The notes: generated by a model not told the origin, from the letters alone. A stretch of 8,632 bases of DNA from Prevotellaceae bacterium (GCA_031270565.1 JAISXJ010000156.1:1-8632); one strand, 5' to 3'. Counted from the first letter of the stretch, positions 1 through 6,827 are shown. Translations and numbers: made by a program.

Positions 1-237
1 TTGCCAAACGAAAAGGTGCAGATTGTTGATAATAACAACGGCGCCCGCTTTGAAACTTACGTCATTTGTGGAGAACGCGGCTCAGGCGTCATCTGTCTGA
101 ACGGTGCAGCAACTCATCTGGTAGATGTTGGCGATATAATTATCATTATGGCTTACACATGGTTAACTCAGGAGGAGGCGCGTACATTTTCGCCCCGTCT
201 GGTATTTCCGGATACCACGACAAATCGGTTGATGTAA
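1..237 (+). CDS. panD: Aspartate 1-decarboxylase, C-terminal part (5' end outside window)
   Basis: PanD decarboxylates L-aspartate to beta-alanine for pantothenate and coenzyme A synthesis in the cytoplasm. It uses a pyruvoyl group formed by self-cleavage at a Gly-Ser bond. Seventy-eight residues are visible. The motif NNNGARFETY holds the equivalents of the active-site Arg54 and Tyr58 of E. coli PanD, and ICLNGAA holds the equivalent of Asn72. All three fit a constant offset of 38, so about 38 N-terminal residues, including the Gly24-Ser25 cleavage site, lie left of the window. The TTG at base 1 is therefore read as an internal Leu codon, not a start. The C-terminus (FPDTTTNRLM, then TAA) has the usual Bacteroidales form and is intact. 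No clear terminator follows in the 76 bases before the next gene. Confidence 0.95.
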   Translation: MPNEKVQIVDNNNGARFETYVICGERGSGVICLNGAATHLVDVGDIIIIMAYTWLTQEEARTFSPRLVFPDTTTNRLM

Positions 238-313
238 CTTTCTAAATGCACAACAAAAGTTATTTAAATATTTTCTTACAACTCAAAACTATTAATTTAA
301 AATTTTTACAGAA

Positions 314-1756
314 ATGAAAACGAATTACACAAAACGAACATTAGTAATCAGTGTATTGATTATTTTTTCAATGTCGCTATTTGCGCAAACGGAAGGCAAA
401 AAAGTTAGAATTTTTGCAAGTAACGAAAAATCAAATGAGATGCTTTCCGAATGGGAGTCAGCCGTTTTTAAGCAGGATTTGGAAACGGAAAACCTGTTAA
501 TTAACATTTATCCCGAATTTCAGTATCAAAAAGTGCTTGGCTTTGGCGGCGCATTTACCGAAACTTCGGCGTACAATTTCTCGCTTCTAAAGCCCGATTT
601 GCAACACAAACTTGCCGAACTGTATTTTGGCAAAAGCGGTATCGGCTTGAATTTTTGCCGCACGCATATTCATTCCGCCGATTTTGCACTTGACGAATAC
701 ACTTATGTAACAGAGGGCGATACGGATTTAAAAACGTTCAGTATTGAGCGTGACAAAAAATACATTGTGCCGATGATTAAGGCGGCACGCGCGGCTAATC
801 CCGATTTATGGCTTTTTGCATCGCCATGGTCTCCACCCGCTTTTATGAAAGACAATAAAAGTTTGATTAAAGGTGGACGGCTTTTGCCTCAGTTTTATCA
901 AACATGGGCAAACTATTTTTCGCTCTATTTGAAAGAATATCAAAAAGAAGGCATTGACTTTCTCGCTGTTACCGTGCAAAACGAACCGAAAGCGGTGCAG
1001 ACGTGGGAAAGTTGCATTTGGACAGGCAAAGAAGAGGGCGTGTTTGCCGCAAACTATCTTCGTCCAACGCTTGATGCTGCCGGTTTTGGCGACACAAAGA
1101 TTATGGTTTGGGACCATAACAAAGAGCGCGTAATGGAGCGTGCACGCGAAAGTATAAACATTCCGGGTGCAGACGAAGCTATCTGGGGCGTAGGGTTTCA
1201 CTGGTACTCGGGCGACCATTTCGACAATTTGAGAATGGCGCACGAACTTTATCCCGACAAACCGCTGATCGCTACGGAATTTTGTATCGGATCTGAAATT
1301 CAACGCGAAAACTGGGGCGAAGTGGAACAGTATGCACGTGAAATGATTGGCAATTTCAATAATTTTATGGCAGCTTCAGTTGACTGGAATTTGATTGTGG
1401 ATTTGAATGGCGGTCCTTTTCACGACCGCGCAACAGGCGTAAAAGCGCAGGTGTTTGTTGATGCCGACAAAAAGGAGTTCTTACTGGGACAACTTTATTA
1501 TACCGTTGGACATTTCAGCAAATTTATCAGGCGCGACGCAGTACGAATCGGCAGCAGTACATATAATGAAGGCATAAAAACAGCAGCATTTCAAAATCCT
1601 GACGGCGAAATTGTAGTTGTGATTCTCAACACAACCGACAGAGACGCTACGCCGAAGCTTCGCCTCAACAACTGTACAGCCGATTTTCAACTTCCTGCAA
1701 AATCGCTGCAAACGCTTGTAATTCCTTCTGACGGCAATGCGCCTGAAAAAAAGTAG
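314..1756 (+). CDS. Secreted glycoside hydrolase family 30 (glucosylceramidase / beta-glucanase type)
   Basis: This 480-residue protein is a retaining beta-glycosidase of family GH30 (clan GH-A). Residues 1-25 form a signal peptide: KR near the start, a hydrophobic stretch around 9-22, and probable cleavage after SLFAQ. There is no lipobox Cys, so the product is probably periplasmic or released. The catalytic (beta/alpha)8 domain starts near the family motif QKVLGFGGAFTET (72-84). The predicted acid/base is Glu224 in VTVQNEP and the nucleophile is Glu322 in IATEFC, matching Glu235 and Glu340 of human glucocerebrosidase. The last 80 or so residues fit the beta-rich domain that packs on the barrel in this family. 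No T9SS sorting domain is evident. Exact substrate (beta-1,6-glucan, glucosyl lipid or other beta-glucoside) cannot be told from sequence. No SusC/SusD, regulator or other glycosidase is adjacent, so it does not look like part of a polysaccharide utilization locus. The ATG at 314 has no Shine-Dalgarno sequence, as is usual in this phylum. Confidence 0.93.
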   Translation: MKTNYTKRTLVISVLIIFSMSLFAQTEGKKVRIFASNEKSNEMLSEWESAVFKQDLETENLLINIYPEFQYQKVLGFGGAFTETSAYNFSLLKPDLQHKLAELYFGKSGIGLNFCRTHIHSADFALDEYTYVTEGDTDLKTFSIERDKKYIVPMIKAARAANPDLWLFASPWSPPAFMKDNKSLIKGGRLLPQFYQTWANYFSLYLKEYQKEGIDFLAVTVQNEPKAVQTWESCIWTGKEEGVFAANYLRPTLDAAGFGDTKIMVWDHNKERVMERARESINIPGADEAIWGVGFHWYSGDHFDNLRMAHELYPDKPLIATEFCIGSEIQRENWGEVEQYAREMIGNFNNFMAASVDWNLIVDLNGGPFHDRATGVKAQVFVDADKKEFLLGQLYYTVGHFSKFIRRDAVRIGSSTYNEGIKTAAFQNPDGEIVVVILNTTDRDATPKLRLNNCTADFQLPAKSLQTLVIPSDGNAPEKK

Positions 1757-1991
1757 CGACCTTAGCAGGCATACAAACTGCATCACACAAAGCTTTGACA
1801 GGCTAAATTTAGGGCAGTTAAATGCTTCAAAATGACATTTTGTAGGTAGAAAAACGGCAATTATTAACTTTCAGTACAGATTCAATGGTCAAATAAGGAT
1901 AGATAATAGACTGATAATAAGATGATTGCTTTTTATGAAAAGAAAAATGTTAATTTTTTACGGCAACACAGTTTGTTTGAGAAAAATATTG
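1757..1991. other. AT-rich intergenic stretch between the GH30 gene and the infC promoter
   Basis: No convincing gene lies here; the open frame beginning at 1926 runs through the infC promoter, leader and ribosome binding site and resembles nothing known. Two small palindromes are visible: CAAAGCTTTG at 1788-1797, and a 6-bp AT-rich stem CAAAAT/ATTTTG at 1828-1833 and 1837-1842 with a 3-base loop. Either might weakly end the GH30 transcript, but neither is GC-rich or followed by a T run. In many Bacteroidales thrS lies directly before infC; no thrS remnant is seen here. Confidence 0.5.
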
Positions 1992-1999
1992 TACTTTTG
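1972..1999 (+). promoter_or_regulatory. Bacteroidota-type promoter of infC-rpmI-rplT
   Basis: TACTTTTG at 1992-1999 matches the Bacteroidota -7 consensus TAnnTTTG exactly. Two overlapping TTTG candidates for the -33 element lie upstream, at 1972-1975 and 1976-1979. The first leaves a 16-base gap, a little shorter than usual. Transcription would start around 2004-2007, about 90 bases before the infC start and right at the foot of a stem-loop. Confidence 0.65.
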
Positions 2000-2005
2000 C
2001 GCCCG

Positions 2006-2043
2006 TGCTTGGACACATACGGTGCTAATTGTATGTGTTAGCA
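2006..2043 (+). promoter_or_regulatory. Stem-loop in the infC leader
   Basis: An 8-bp perfect stem, ACACATAC (2013-2020) with GTATGTGT (2031-2038), encloses a 10-base loop. A second 4-bp stem, TGCT (2006-2009) with AGCA (2040-2043), lies below a small internal loop. The structure would sit at the extreme 5' end of the operon mRNA. A competing pairing also exists: TGCTAA in the loop (2023-2028) with TTAGCA (2038-2043). Such a pair could allow two conformations, perhaps for control by IF3 or L20; control is inference, while the base pairing is visible. Confidence 0.5.
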
Positions 2044-2080
2044 ATATGAGAAACATTAATTTATTGACAGTTATATTTTT

Positions 2081-2097
2081 AGGAGGATTTTACTATA
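2081..2097 (+). promoter_or_regulatory. Strong Shine-Dalgarno (AGGAGG) and ATA start codon of infC
   Basis: AGGAGG at 2081-2086 is followed by 8 bases and then ATA at 2095-2097, which is in frame with IF3. An in-frame TAG at 2080-2082 overlaps the start of the Shine-Dalgarno sequence and closes the frame, so translation cannot begin further upstream. No other gene in this window has a comparable Shine-Dalgarno sequence, which is the rule for Bacteroidota. Confidence 0.75.
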
Positions 2098-2640
2098 GCA
2101 AAGCAATTTACTCAGCAAAAACGTCAGGAAGATAAACACCGTATCAATGATCGGATTCGTGGCGTGGAAGAAGTCAGATTAGTTGGAGACAATGTGGAAC
2201 AAGGCGTGTATCCAATAAGAAATGCGTTGGCAATTGCCGAATCGCAAGGGCTTGATTTAGTGGAGATTTCTCCCAATGCAGAGCCGCCTGTGTGTCGTGT
2301 CATTGATTATCAAAAATTTCTTTACCAGCAAAAAAAGAGGGAGAAAGAAATAAAAGCCAAGGCAGTGAAAACCGTTGTGAAAGAGATACGTTTTGGACCT
2401 CAGACGGATGATCATGACTATAATTTTAAGCTCAAACATGCACAGAGTTTTCTCAAAGAAGGCTGTAAGGTGAAGGCGTATGTCTTTTTTCGCGGGCGGT
2501 CTATCCTGTTCAAGGAGTATGGAGAAATGTTGCTGTTGCGTTTTGCCAATGATTTGGAAGACCTGGCAAAAGTTGATTCGTTGCCTAAACTGGAAGGTAA
2601 AAAAATGTTTTTAAACCTCTCCCCGAAAAGTAAAAAATAG
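2095..2640 (+). CDS. infC: Translation initiation factor IF-3, with non-standard ATA start
   Basis: IF3 binds the 30S subunit, blocks early 50S joining, and checks the initiator tRNA and start codon. The proposed product is 181 residues. A short basic tail (AKQFTQQKRQ) precedes the family motif HRINDRIR (15-22). The N-domain follows to about residue 80 (GDNVEQGVYP, LVEISPNAEPPVCRVIDYQKFLYQ), then a Lys-rich linker. The C-domain carries KEIRFGPQTDDHDYNFK (96-112) and YVFFRGRSILF. The first conventional start in frame is the GTG at 2164, but that would cut off the conserved HRIN..IR segment. No ATG, GTG or TTG occurs between the upstream TAG (2080) and 2164. The ATA at 2095 is 8 bases after AGGAGG and is the best start. 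E. coli infC begins with AUU and is autorepressed by IF3, so similar control is plausible here. It is the first gene of infC-rpmI-rplT, 59 bases before rpmI. Confidence 0.93.
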   Translation: MAKQFTQQKRQEDKHRINDRIRGVEEVRLVGDNVEQGVYPIRNALAIAESQGLDLVEISPNAEPPVCRVIDYQKFLYQQKKREKEIKAKAVKTVVKEIRFGPQTDDHDYNFKLKHAQSFLKEGCKVKAYVFFRGRSILFKEYGEMLLLRFANDLEDLAKVDSLPKLEGKKMFLNLSPKSKK

Positions 2641-2699
2641 TTTATAATCTAAGGACAAAAGCTATTTTAATTTAATATTTACAATTTAAAATTATTACA

Positions 2700-2897
2700 A
2701 TGCCAAAAATTAAAACTATCTCCGGTGCAAAAAAAAGGTTTGCCCTTACCGGAACAGGAAAAATCAAACGGAAACACGCTTTCAAAAGTCATATTCTGAC
2801 TAAGAAAACGTTAAAACAAAAACGCAATCTCACGCACACAGGACTTGTTCACCGCTCCGACGAAAACAATGTGAAAGTGCTTTTAGGTCTCCGTTAA
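2700..2897 (+). CDS. rpmI: 50S ribosomal protein L35 (bL35)
   Basis: This small, very basic protein of 65 residues is part of the large ribosomal subunit and binds 23S rRNA. The sequence shows the family start MPKIKTISGAKKRF, the GTGKIKRKHAFKSHIL segment (18-33) and the LTKKTLKQKRNL stretch, at the usual family length. It is the middle gene of infC-rpmI-rplT, the order conserved in most bacteria. The start ATG has only an AT-rich leader and no Shine-Dalgarno sequence, unlike infC, although both are presumably on one transcript. Confidence 0.97.
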   Translation: MPKIKTISGAKKRFALTGTGKIKRKHAFKSHILTKKTLKQKRNLTHTGLVHRSDENNVKVLLGLR

Positions 2898-2991
2898 AAT
2901 AACAATTATTCATTTATTTTTTAGTGATTAATCGAGTGTTCAGCTACAAGATTCTTTTTGGGAACGCTGACATTCACAAAAACAAACAACT
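2898..2991 (+). promoter_or_regulatory. rpmI-rplT spacer with a possible hairpin
   Basis: The 94-base spacer is rather long for a ribosomal protein operon. It can form a 5-bp stem, TCAGC (2940-2944) with GCTGA (2966-2970), extended by TG/CA across a bulged T, with a loop of about 21 bases. In E. coli and Bacillus, L20 represses this operon by binding its mRNA, so a regulatory role is possible. The stem is short and may be chance. Confidence 0.25.
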
Positions 2992-3348
2992 ATGCCAAGA
3001 TCAGTCAATCACGTTGCTTCAAGAGCAAAACGTAAAAGAATTTTAAAACTCACGCGTGGGTACTTTGGTGCGCGTCGCAATGTTTGGACGGTAGCAAAAA
3101 ACACGTGGGAAAAGGGGTTGCAGTATGCTTACCGCGACCGCAAAAACAAAAAACGCAATTTTCGGGCGCTTTGGATTCAGCGTATCAATGCTGCCGCCCG
3201 TTTAGAAGGGTTGTCCTATTCGCAATTGATGGGTGCACTGCACAAAGCAGGTATCGAAATGAACCGCAAAGTGCTGGCAGACCTTGCCATGAATAATCCG
3301 GCAGCGTTCCAAGCCATCGTAAAGCAGGCAAAACATAGTGTAAAGTAA
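2992..3348 (+). CDS. rplT: 50S ribosomal protein L20 (bL20)
   Basis: L20 binds 23S rRNA and is needed early in 50S assembly; in some bacteria it also represses its own operon. The 118-residue product has the full family layout: a basic N-terminal extension (MPRSVNHVASRAKRKRILKL), the GYFGARRNVWTVAKN segment, YRDRKNKKRNFRALWIQRIN, and a globular C-terminal part (GLSYSQLMGALHKAGIEMNRKVLADLA). The length is normal. It is the last gene of the operon and is followed 31 bases later by a strong hairpin. Confidence 0.97.
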   Translation: MPRSVNHVASRAKRKRILKLTRGYFGARRNVWTVAKNTWEKGLQYAYRDRKNKKRNFRALWIQRINAAARLEGLSYSQLMGALHKAGIEMNRKVLADLAMNNPAAFQAIVKQAKHSVK

Positions 3349-3379
3349 GCATATTTCCCATTTTATGCAAAATATTAAT

Positions 3380-3409
3380 TTAGAGACTGTCCTGATGGAT
3401 AGTCTCTAA
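3380..3409 (+). terminator. Hairpin ending the infC-rpmI-rplT operon
   Basis: A 13-bp stem (3380-3392 with 3397-3409; arm AGAGACTGTCC against GGATAGTCTCT, one G-T pair) closes on a 4-base TGAT loop. The sequence after it is T-rich but interrupted (TTGTGTTTGTG). The position just after rplT and just before the ispG promoter supports a terminator; the broken T run makes its strength uncertain. Confidence 0.75.
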
Positions 3410-3414
3410 TTGTG

Positions 3415-3446
3415 TTTGTGAAAACAAAAAAAAATCATTATCTTTG
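3415..3446 (+). promoter_or_regulatory. Promoter of ispG
   Basis: TTTG at 3415-3418 and TATCTTTG at 3439-3446 match both parts of the Bacteroidota consensus (TTTG and TAnnTTTG), 20 bases apart. Transcription would start near 3451-3453, leaving a leader of about 25 bases before the ATG at 3477. Confidence 0.7.
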
Positions 3447-3476
3447 CTATAATAATAACTATTATTAAGTCGAGTT

Positions 3477-5192
3477 ATGTATATTCATTCAATGTTTAAT
3501 TATCAGCGGCGTGTATCGCAGCAAATAAGGATTGGGAACTTGACTTTGGGCGGAAATGCACCTGTTCGTATCCAATCTATGGCGAATACCGACACCAATT
3601 GCGTAGATGATTCTGTAGAACAGGCTAATCGTATGATATTGGCAGGCGCTGAAATGGTACGCTTTACCACTCAGGGTGTGCTTCATGTAAAACAGTTGGC
3701 AGAAATAAAAAAGCAACTGGGGCGTCAGGGTCTGCACACACCTCTGGTAGCAGACGTTCATTTTAATTCCAAGGTTGCCTTTGAAGCGACTAAAGTGGCG
3801 GACAAGGTGCGCATTAATCCCGGTAATTTTGTATCAAGTACGACTGCACATTATTCCGACCGCGCATTTGCCAACGAAGTTGAAGTCATTCGCCAGAAAC
3901 TTTTGTCTCTGATTGGCTTATGCAGACAACATTCAACGGTATTACGCATCGGCGTGAATCACGGTTCTTTGTCTCAGCGTATTATGAGTCGCTTTGGAGA
4001 TACTCCGGAAGGGCTGGTGGCGTCGTGTATGGAATTTCTTTCCATTTGTCGTACTGTGGATTTTAATGATATAGTACTTTCTATCAAGGCTTCCAATACA
4101 CTGGTAATGGTGCAGTCGGTGAGGCTGTTAATTCAAAAAATGCGTGATGTCGATATGCACTATCCGTTACATCTTGGCGTTACTGAAGCCGGTAATGGTG
4201 AGGATGGACGTATCAAATCAGCTGTTGGCATCGGTGCGTTGCTTGCAGACGGTATAGGTGATACCATTCGCGTATCGCTCAGTGAAGACCCTGAGCGTGA
4301 AATGCCTGTGGCGAAGACTCTTGTTGACTATATTGAGCAACGAGCCAATCATCCATTAATAAATTGTTTCCCCGCCGATACATTTTCTCCCTACACTTAT
4401 CATCGACGCACAACACATTTGATTGATTGCGTGGGAGGAGGAAAACCGCCTGTGGTAATTGCCGAAGAAGATGACGTTTTTAGCGATCCGTATCCCGATT
4501 ATTTCAAACAGACATTGCCTTTCCCCATTCTTAATTTATGCTATTCCGATTTGACTGATACGCTGATTTCCAAACTGAAAGAGGATAGAAAAAGTGTTAT
4601 TGTGTTACGGTCGAAACATCAGAATCCTGTGGGAGAGATGCGTGCCTTTTTCCATTGTCTGCTACGGGAAAATATTACCGTTCCCGTGATTATTGCCCGC
4701 AATTACAATGAAAATCATCTTGAAGGATTGCAAATTAAAGCCGGCGCTGATGTGGGAGCTTTACTGCTTGACGGTTTTGGCGACGGGCTATGGCTCACCA
4801 ATACCAATCCAAGAATCACGACAGGGCAGGTTAATTCTGTTGCTTTCAGTGTGCTGCAAGCGGCGCGTGTACGCATGAGCCGAACAGAGTACATTGCCTG
4901 TCCAAGTTGCGGACGTACGCTTTTTGATTTGCAAACAACCCTTGCAAAGGTACAGGTTGCTACTGCGCATCTCAACAATTTAAAAATTGCTGTTATGGGT
5001 TGCATTGTTAATGGACCCGGCGAGATGGCGGATGCCGATTACGGATATGTCGGCGCTGGGAGAAATCGCGTGAGCCTCTATAAGGGAAACGTATGCATAG
5101 AAAAAAATATTCCCGAAGAACAAGCCATAGAGCGACTGATGGAGTTGATAAATAATGACCTACCGAAATCTAAACAGAGTTCGACGCATTAA
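3477..5192 (+). CDS. ispG: 4-hydroxy-3-methylbut-2-en-1-yl diphosphate synthase, long three-domain form
   Basis: IspG (GcpE) reduces methylerythritol cyclodiphosphate to HMBPP in the MEP pathway to isoprenoids, using a [4Fe-4S] cluster in the cytoplasm. The product is 571 residues. The N-terminal TIM barrel (about 10-290) shows GGNAPVRIQSM (25-35), LVADVHFN (90-97), RIGVNHGSLS (157-166) and LHLGVTEAGNGEDGRIKSA (231-249). A middle domain of about 175 residues (295-470), absent from the E. coli enzyme, is typical of Bacteroidota, Chlamydiae and plant forms. The C-terminal cluster domain has CPSC (Cys475, Cys478), Cys509 in MGCIVNGPGE, and Glu516 as the fourth ligand. All cluster ligands are present, so the enzyme looks active. 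The start could be the ATG at 3477 or the one at 3492 (MFNYQRR); homologues start close to the latter, and sequence does not decide. The gene has its own promoter and is probably monocistronic. Confidence 0.96.
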   Translation: MYIHSMFNYQRRVSQQIRIGNLTLGGNAPVRIQSMANTDTNCVDDSVEQANRMILAGAEMVRFTTQGVLHVKQLAEIKKQLGRQGLHTPLVADVHFNSKVAFEATKVADKVRINPGNFVSSTTAHYSDRAFANEVEVIRQKLLSLIGLCRQHSTVLRIGVNHGSLSQRIMSRFGDTPEGLVASCMEFLSICRTVDFNDIVLSIKASNTLVMVQSVRLLIQKMRDVDMHYPLHLGVTEAGNGEDGRIKSAVGIGALLADGIGDTIRVSLSEDPEREMPVAKTLVDYIEQRANHPLINCFPADTFSPYTYHRRTTHLIDCVGGGKPPVVIAEEDDVFSDPYPDYFKQTLPFPILNLCYSDLTDTLISKLKEDRKSVIVLRSKHQNPVGEMRAFFHCLLRENITVPVIIARNYNENHLEGLQIKAGADVGALLLDGFGDGLWLTNTNPRITTGQVNSVAFSVLQAARVRMSRTEYIACPSCGRTLFDLQTTLAKVQVATAHLNNLKIAVMGCIVNGPGEMADADYGYVGAGRNRVSLYKGNVCIEKNIPEEQAIERLMELINNDLPKSKQSSTH

Positions 5193-5210
5193 AAAATAAC
5201 CCTGTAATGC
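5186..5210 (+). terminator. Weak hairpin at the end of ispG
   Basis: GCATTA (5186-5191) pairs with TAATGC (5205-5210) around a 13-base A-rich loop and overlaps the ispG stop codon. There is no T run after it. This is a low-confidence candidate for the end of the ispG transcript. Confidence 0.2.
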
Positions 5211-5247
5211 TGCTCGTTCAGTCCTATTAGCCTATCGAATATTTTTG

Positions 5248-5255
5248 TAATTTTG
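5248..5255 (+). promoter_or_regulatory. Possible -7 element upstream of the MltF-like gene
   Basis: TAATTTTG matches TAnnTTTG. No TTTG is found at the expected distance upstream, so only the -7 part is supported. Transcription from here would start near 5261, upstream of all candidate start codons (5282, 5354, 5375). A second match, TACCTTTG at 5299-5306, lies within the 5' end of the longest open frame and also lacks a clear -33 partner. Confidence 0.4.
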
Positions 5256-5353
5256 CCTCTCTAAAAAAACAATAGATATGAATGAAGACGGGAAAGGCTA
5301 CCTTTGCGACGCAATTCACGGATAACAGGAAACCGATTGTTACCGAAAAGCGT

Positions 5354-6775
5354 ATGTATGCACGGCAGAGATATATGAAAAAAGGTGTGTGGATGCTGTT
5401 ACTGTTATTAAACAGTTGCAGCCGTCCCGTTGATACGTCCATACCCGATACGCCTGTTGACGATATGCCGCAGATTATTGCCAGAGGAGAACTGCGTGTC
5501 GTTACGCTTGAAAGCGCTCTGAGCTACTACACTGATGGCAATAATGAACGCGGCTTCGATTACAGTCTTGTTCTCAACTTTGCCGATTATCTTGATATAC
5601 CCCTCAGAGTCATTGTAACCCCCAATATGGAAGCGTTGCAAGAGGCGTTGCTGCGTGGCGATGCCGATTTTGCTGCATGTCGTGTGCCGTGTTCCAAGAG
5701 TAACAGGGAGTTGTTTGGCTTTGTCAATGCTGTCTATATGTCGCAGCCGGTGCTGGTACAGCTACGCAGTATTCAGGAGCGCATCAGGGATGTAACGGAA
5801 CTGACCGGCAAAGAGGTTTTTGTTAAACCAAATACCAAATACTGGCAACGTATGCAACACTTGAATTACGAGCAGGGTGGCGGCATCATTATCAGGGAGG
5901 CGCCCGATTCGCTCTCCTCAGAACAACTGGTTGTTGAAGTCTCTAAGGGACGTCTGCCGTTGACGGTTGTTGATAATGAGATTGCCATGCTTGGACGGTC
6001 ATCTTTCAGCAATGTGGATATTTCCGTAGCGGTTGGATTGCCGCAGGCGACAGCCTGGGCGGTGCGAAAAAATGCACCCGCATTGCTTGATTCTCTTAAT
6101 GCGTGGTATCGTCATATTGAAAAATCACGTTTTTACCGTCAGTTGACACGCCAGTCCAATCGAAATAACAGCTATTACAGCGCATGGCAGCCTGTTATCC
6201 CCAAAGGAGCCATATCACCGTACGATTCCATATTTAAAACCGTTGCATCTGTCGTCGGGTGGGACTGGCAAATGCTGGCAGCTGTTGCGTATCACGAATC
6301 GCGATTTAATCCGGAGACCGTCTCTTCCGCCGGAGCGATGGGGCTGATGCAACTGATGCCCCGAACTGCCGCCCGCTACGGACTTGATTCAGCAACGGTT
6401 TATCAACCCGAAGCCAATATCAAAGCAGCAACAGGCTATTTGAAGACGCTGAATGCTATTTTTGCGGCAGTAGAACATCCCGACGAACGCGCCTGTTTTA
6501 TGCTGGCAGCCTACAATGCGGGACAGGGACATGTGTTCGATGCGATGGCGCTGGCGCGAAAGTTCGGAGATAATCCGCAGGTTTGGCATAATTCGGTCGA
6601 AAAATACCTGAAACTGAAATCCAATCCGCTTTATTATAACGATACCGTCTGTCGCTATGGCTACTTTCGGGCAAATCATACTGTCCGTTATCTGAATGAT
6701 GTATTTACCACTTATAAACGTTATATGGGTATGACGGATGCATCCGTTTCAAATAAAGGGAATAACAGAAAATGA
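5354..6775 (+). CDS. MltF-like membrane-bound lytic murein transglycosylase (lipoprotein)
   Basis: The product has the MltF layout: a lipoprotein signal, a periplasmic solute-binding-like domain, then a lytic transglycosylase (SLT) domain that cleaves peptidoglycan between MurNAc and GlcNAc. Counting from the longest start (5282, 497 residues), the lipobox is LNS-Cys46, the binding-like domain spans about 65-285, and the SLT domain about 317-470. Catalytic Glu339 is in AVAYHESRFNP, followed by GAMGLMQLMP (351-360) and AAYNAG (409-414). I place the start at 5354 (MYARQRYMKK), giving a 21-residue signal; the ATG at 5375 (MKKGVWMLLLLLNSC) would give 14. Starting at 5282 adds an unusual polar extension before the signal. 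CSRP after the lipobox lacks the acidic residues of Bacteroidota surface-export signals, so the protein probably faces the periplasm. It ends 52 bases before rfbA, on the same strand. The symbol mltF is withheld because orthology to the E. coli gene is unproven. Confidence 0.9.
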   Translation: MYARQRYMKKGVWMLLLLLNSCSRPVDTSIPDTPVDDMPQIIARGELRVVTLESALSYYTDGNNERGFDYSLVLNFADYLDIPLRVIVTPNMEALQEALLRGDADFAACRVPCSKSNRELFGFVNAVYMSQPVLVQLRSIQERIRDVTELTGKEVFVKPNTKYWQRMQHLNYEQGGGIIIREAPDSLSSEQLVVEVSKGRLPLTVVDNEIAMLGRSSFSNVDISVAVGLPQATAWAVRKNAPALLDSLNAWYRHIEKSRFYRQLTRQSNRNNSYYSAWQPVIPKGAISPYDSIFKTVASVVGWDWQMLAAVAYHESRFNPETVSSAGAMGLMQLMPRTAARYGLDSATVYQPEANIKAATGYLKTLNAIFAAVEHPDERACFMLAAYNAGQGHVFDAMALARKFGDNPQVWHNSVEKYLKLKSNPLYYNDTVCRYGYFRANHTVRYLNDVFTTYKRYMGMTDASVSNKGNNRK

Positions 6776-6827
6776 ATAATACAGTATATCTGAAACGACT
6801 AATATTTATTGTAACCATTATATTATT

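Noticed and set aside
806..1303. 165-codon minus-strand frame inside the GH30 gene
   Set aside because: It lies wholly within a well-supported gene on the other strand and has no recognisable motifs; it is a shadow frame.
1788..1842. Short AT-rich palindromes after the GH30 gene as a terminator
   Set aside because: Stems are short, AT-rich and lack a following T run; they are described with the intergenic stretch but not called as terminators.
1926..2135. Open frame of 69 codons upstream of infC
   Set aside because: It runs through the infC promoter, leader hairpin and Shine-Dalgarno sequence and overlaps the infC start in another frame. The product has no recognisable feature.
5278..5325. 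Short upstream reading frame (ATG at 5278, TAA at 5323-5325) before the MltF-like gene
   Set aside because: Fifteen codons that overlap the longest form of the gene in another frame, with no ribosome binding signal; likely chance.
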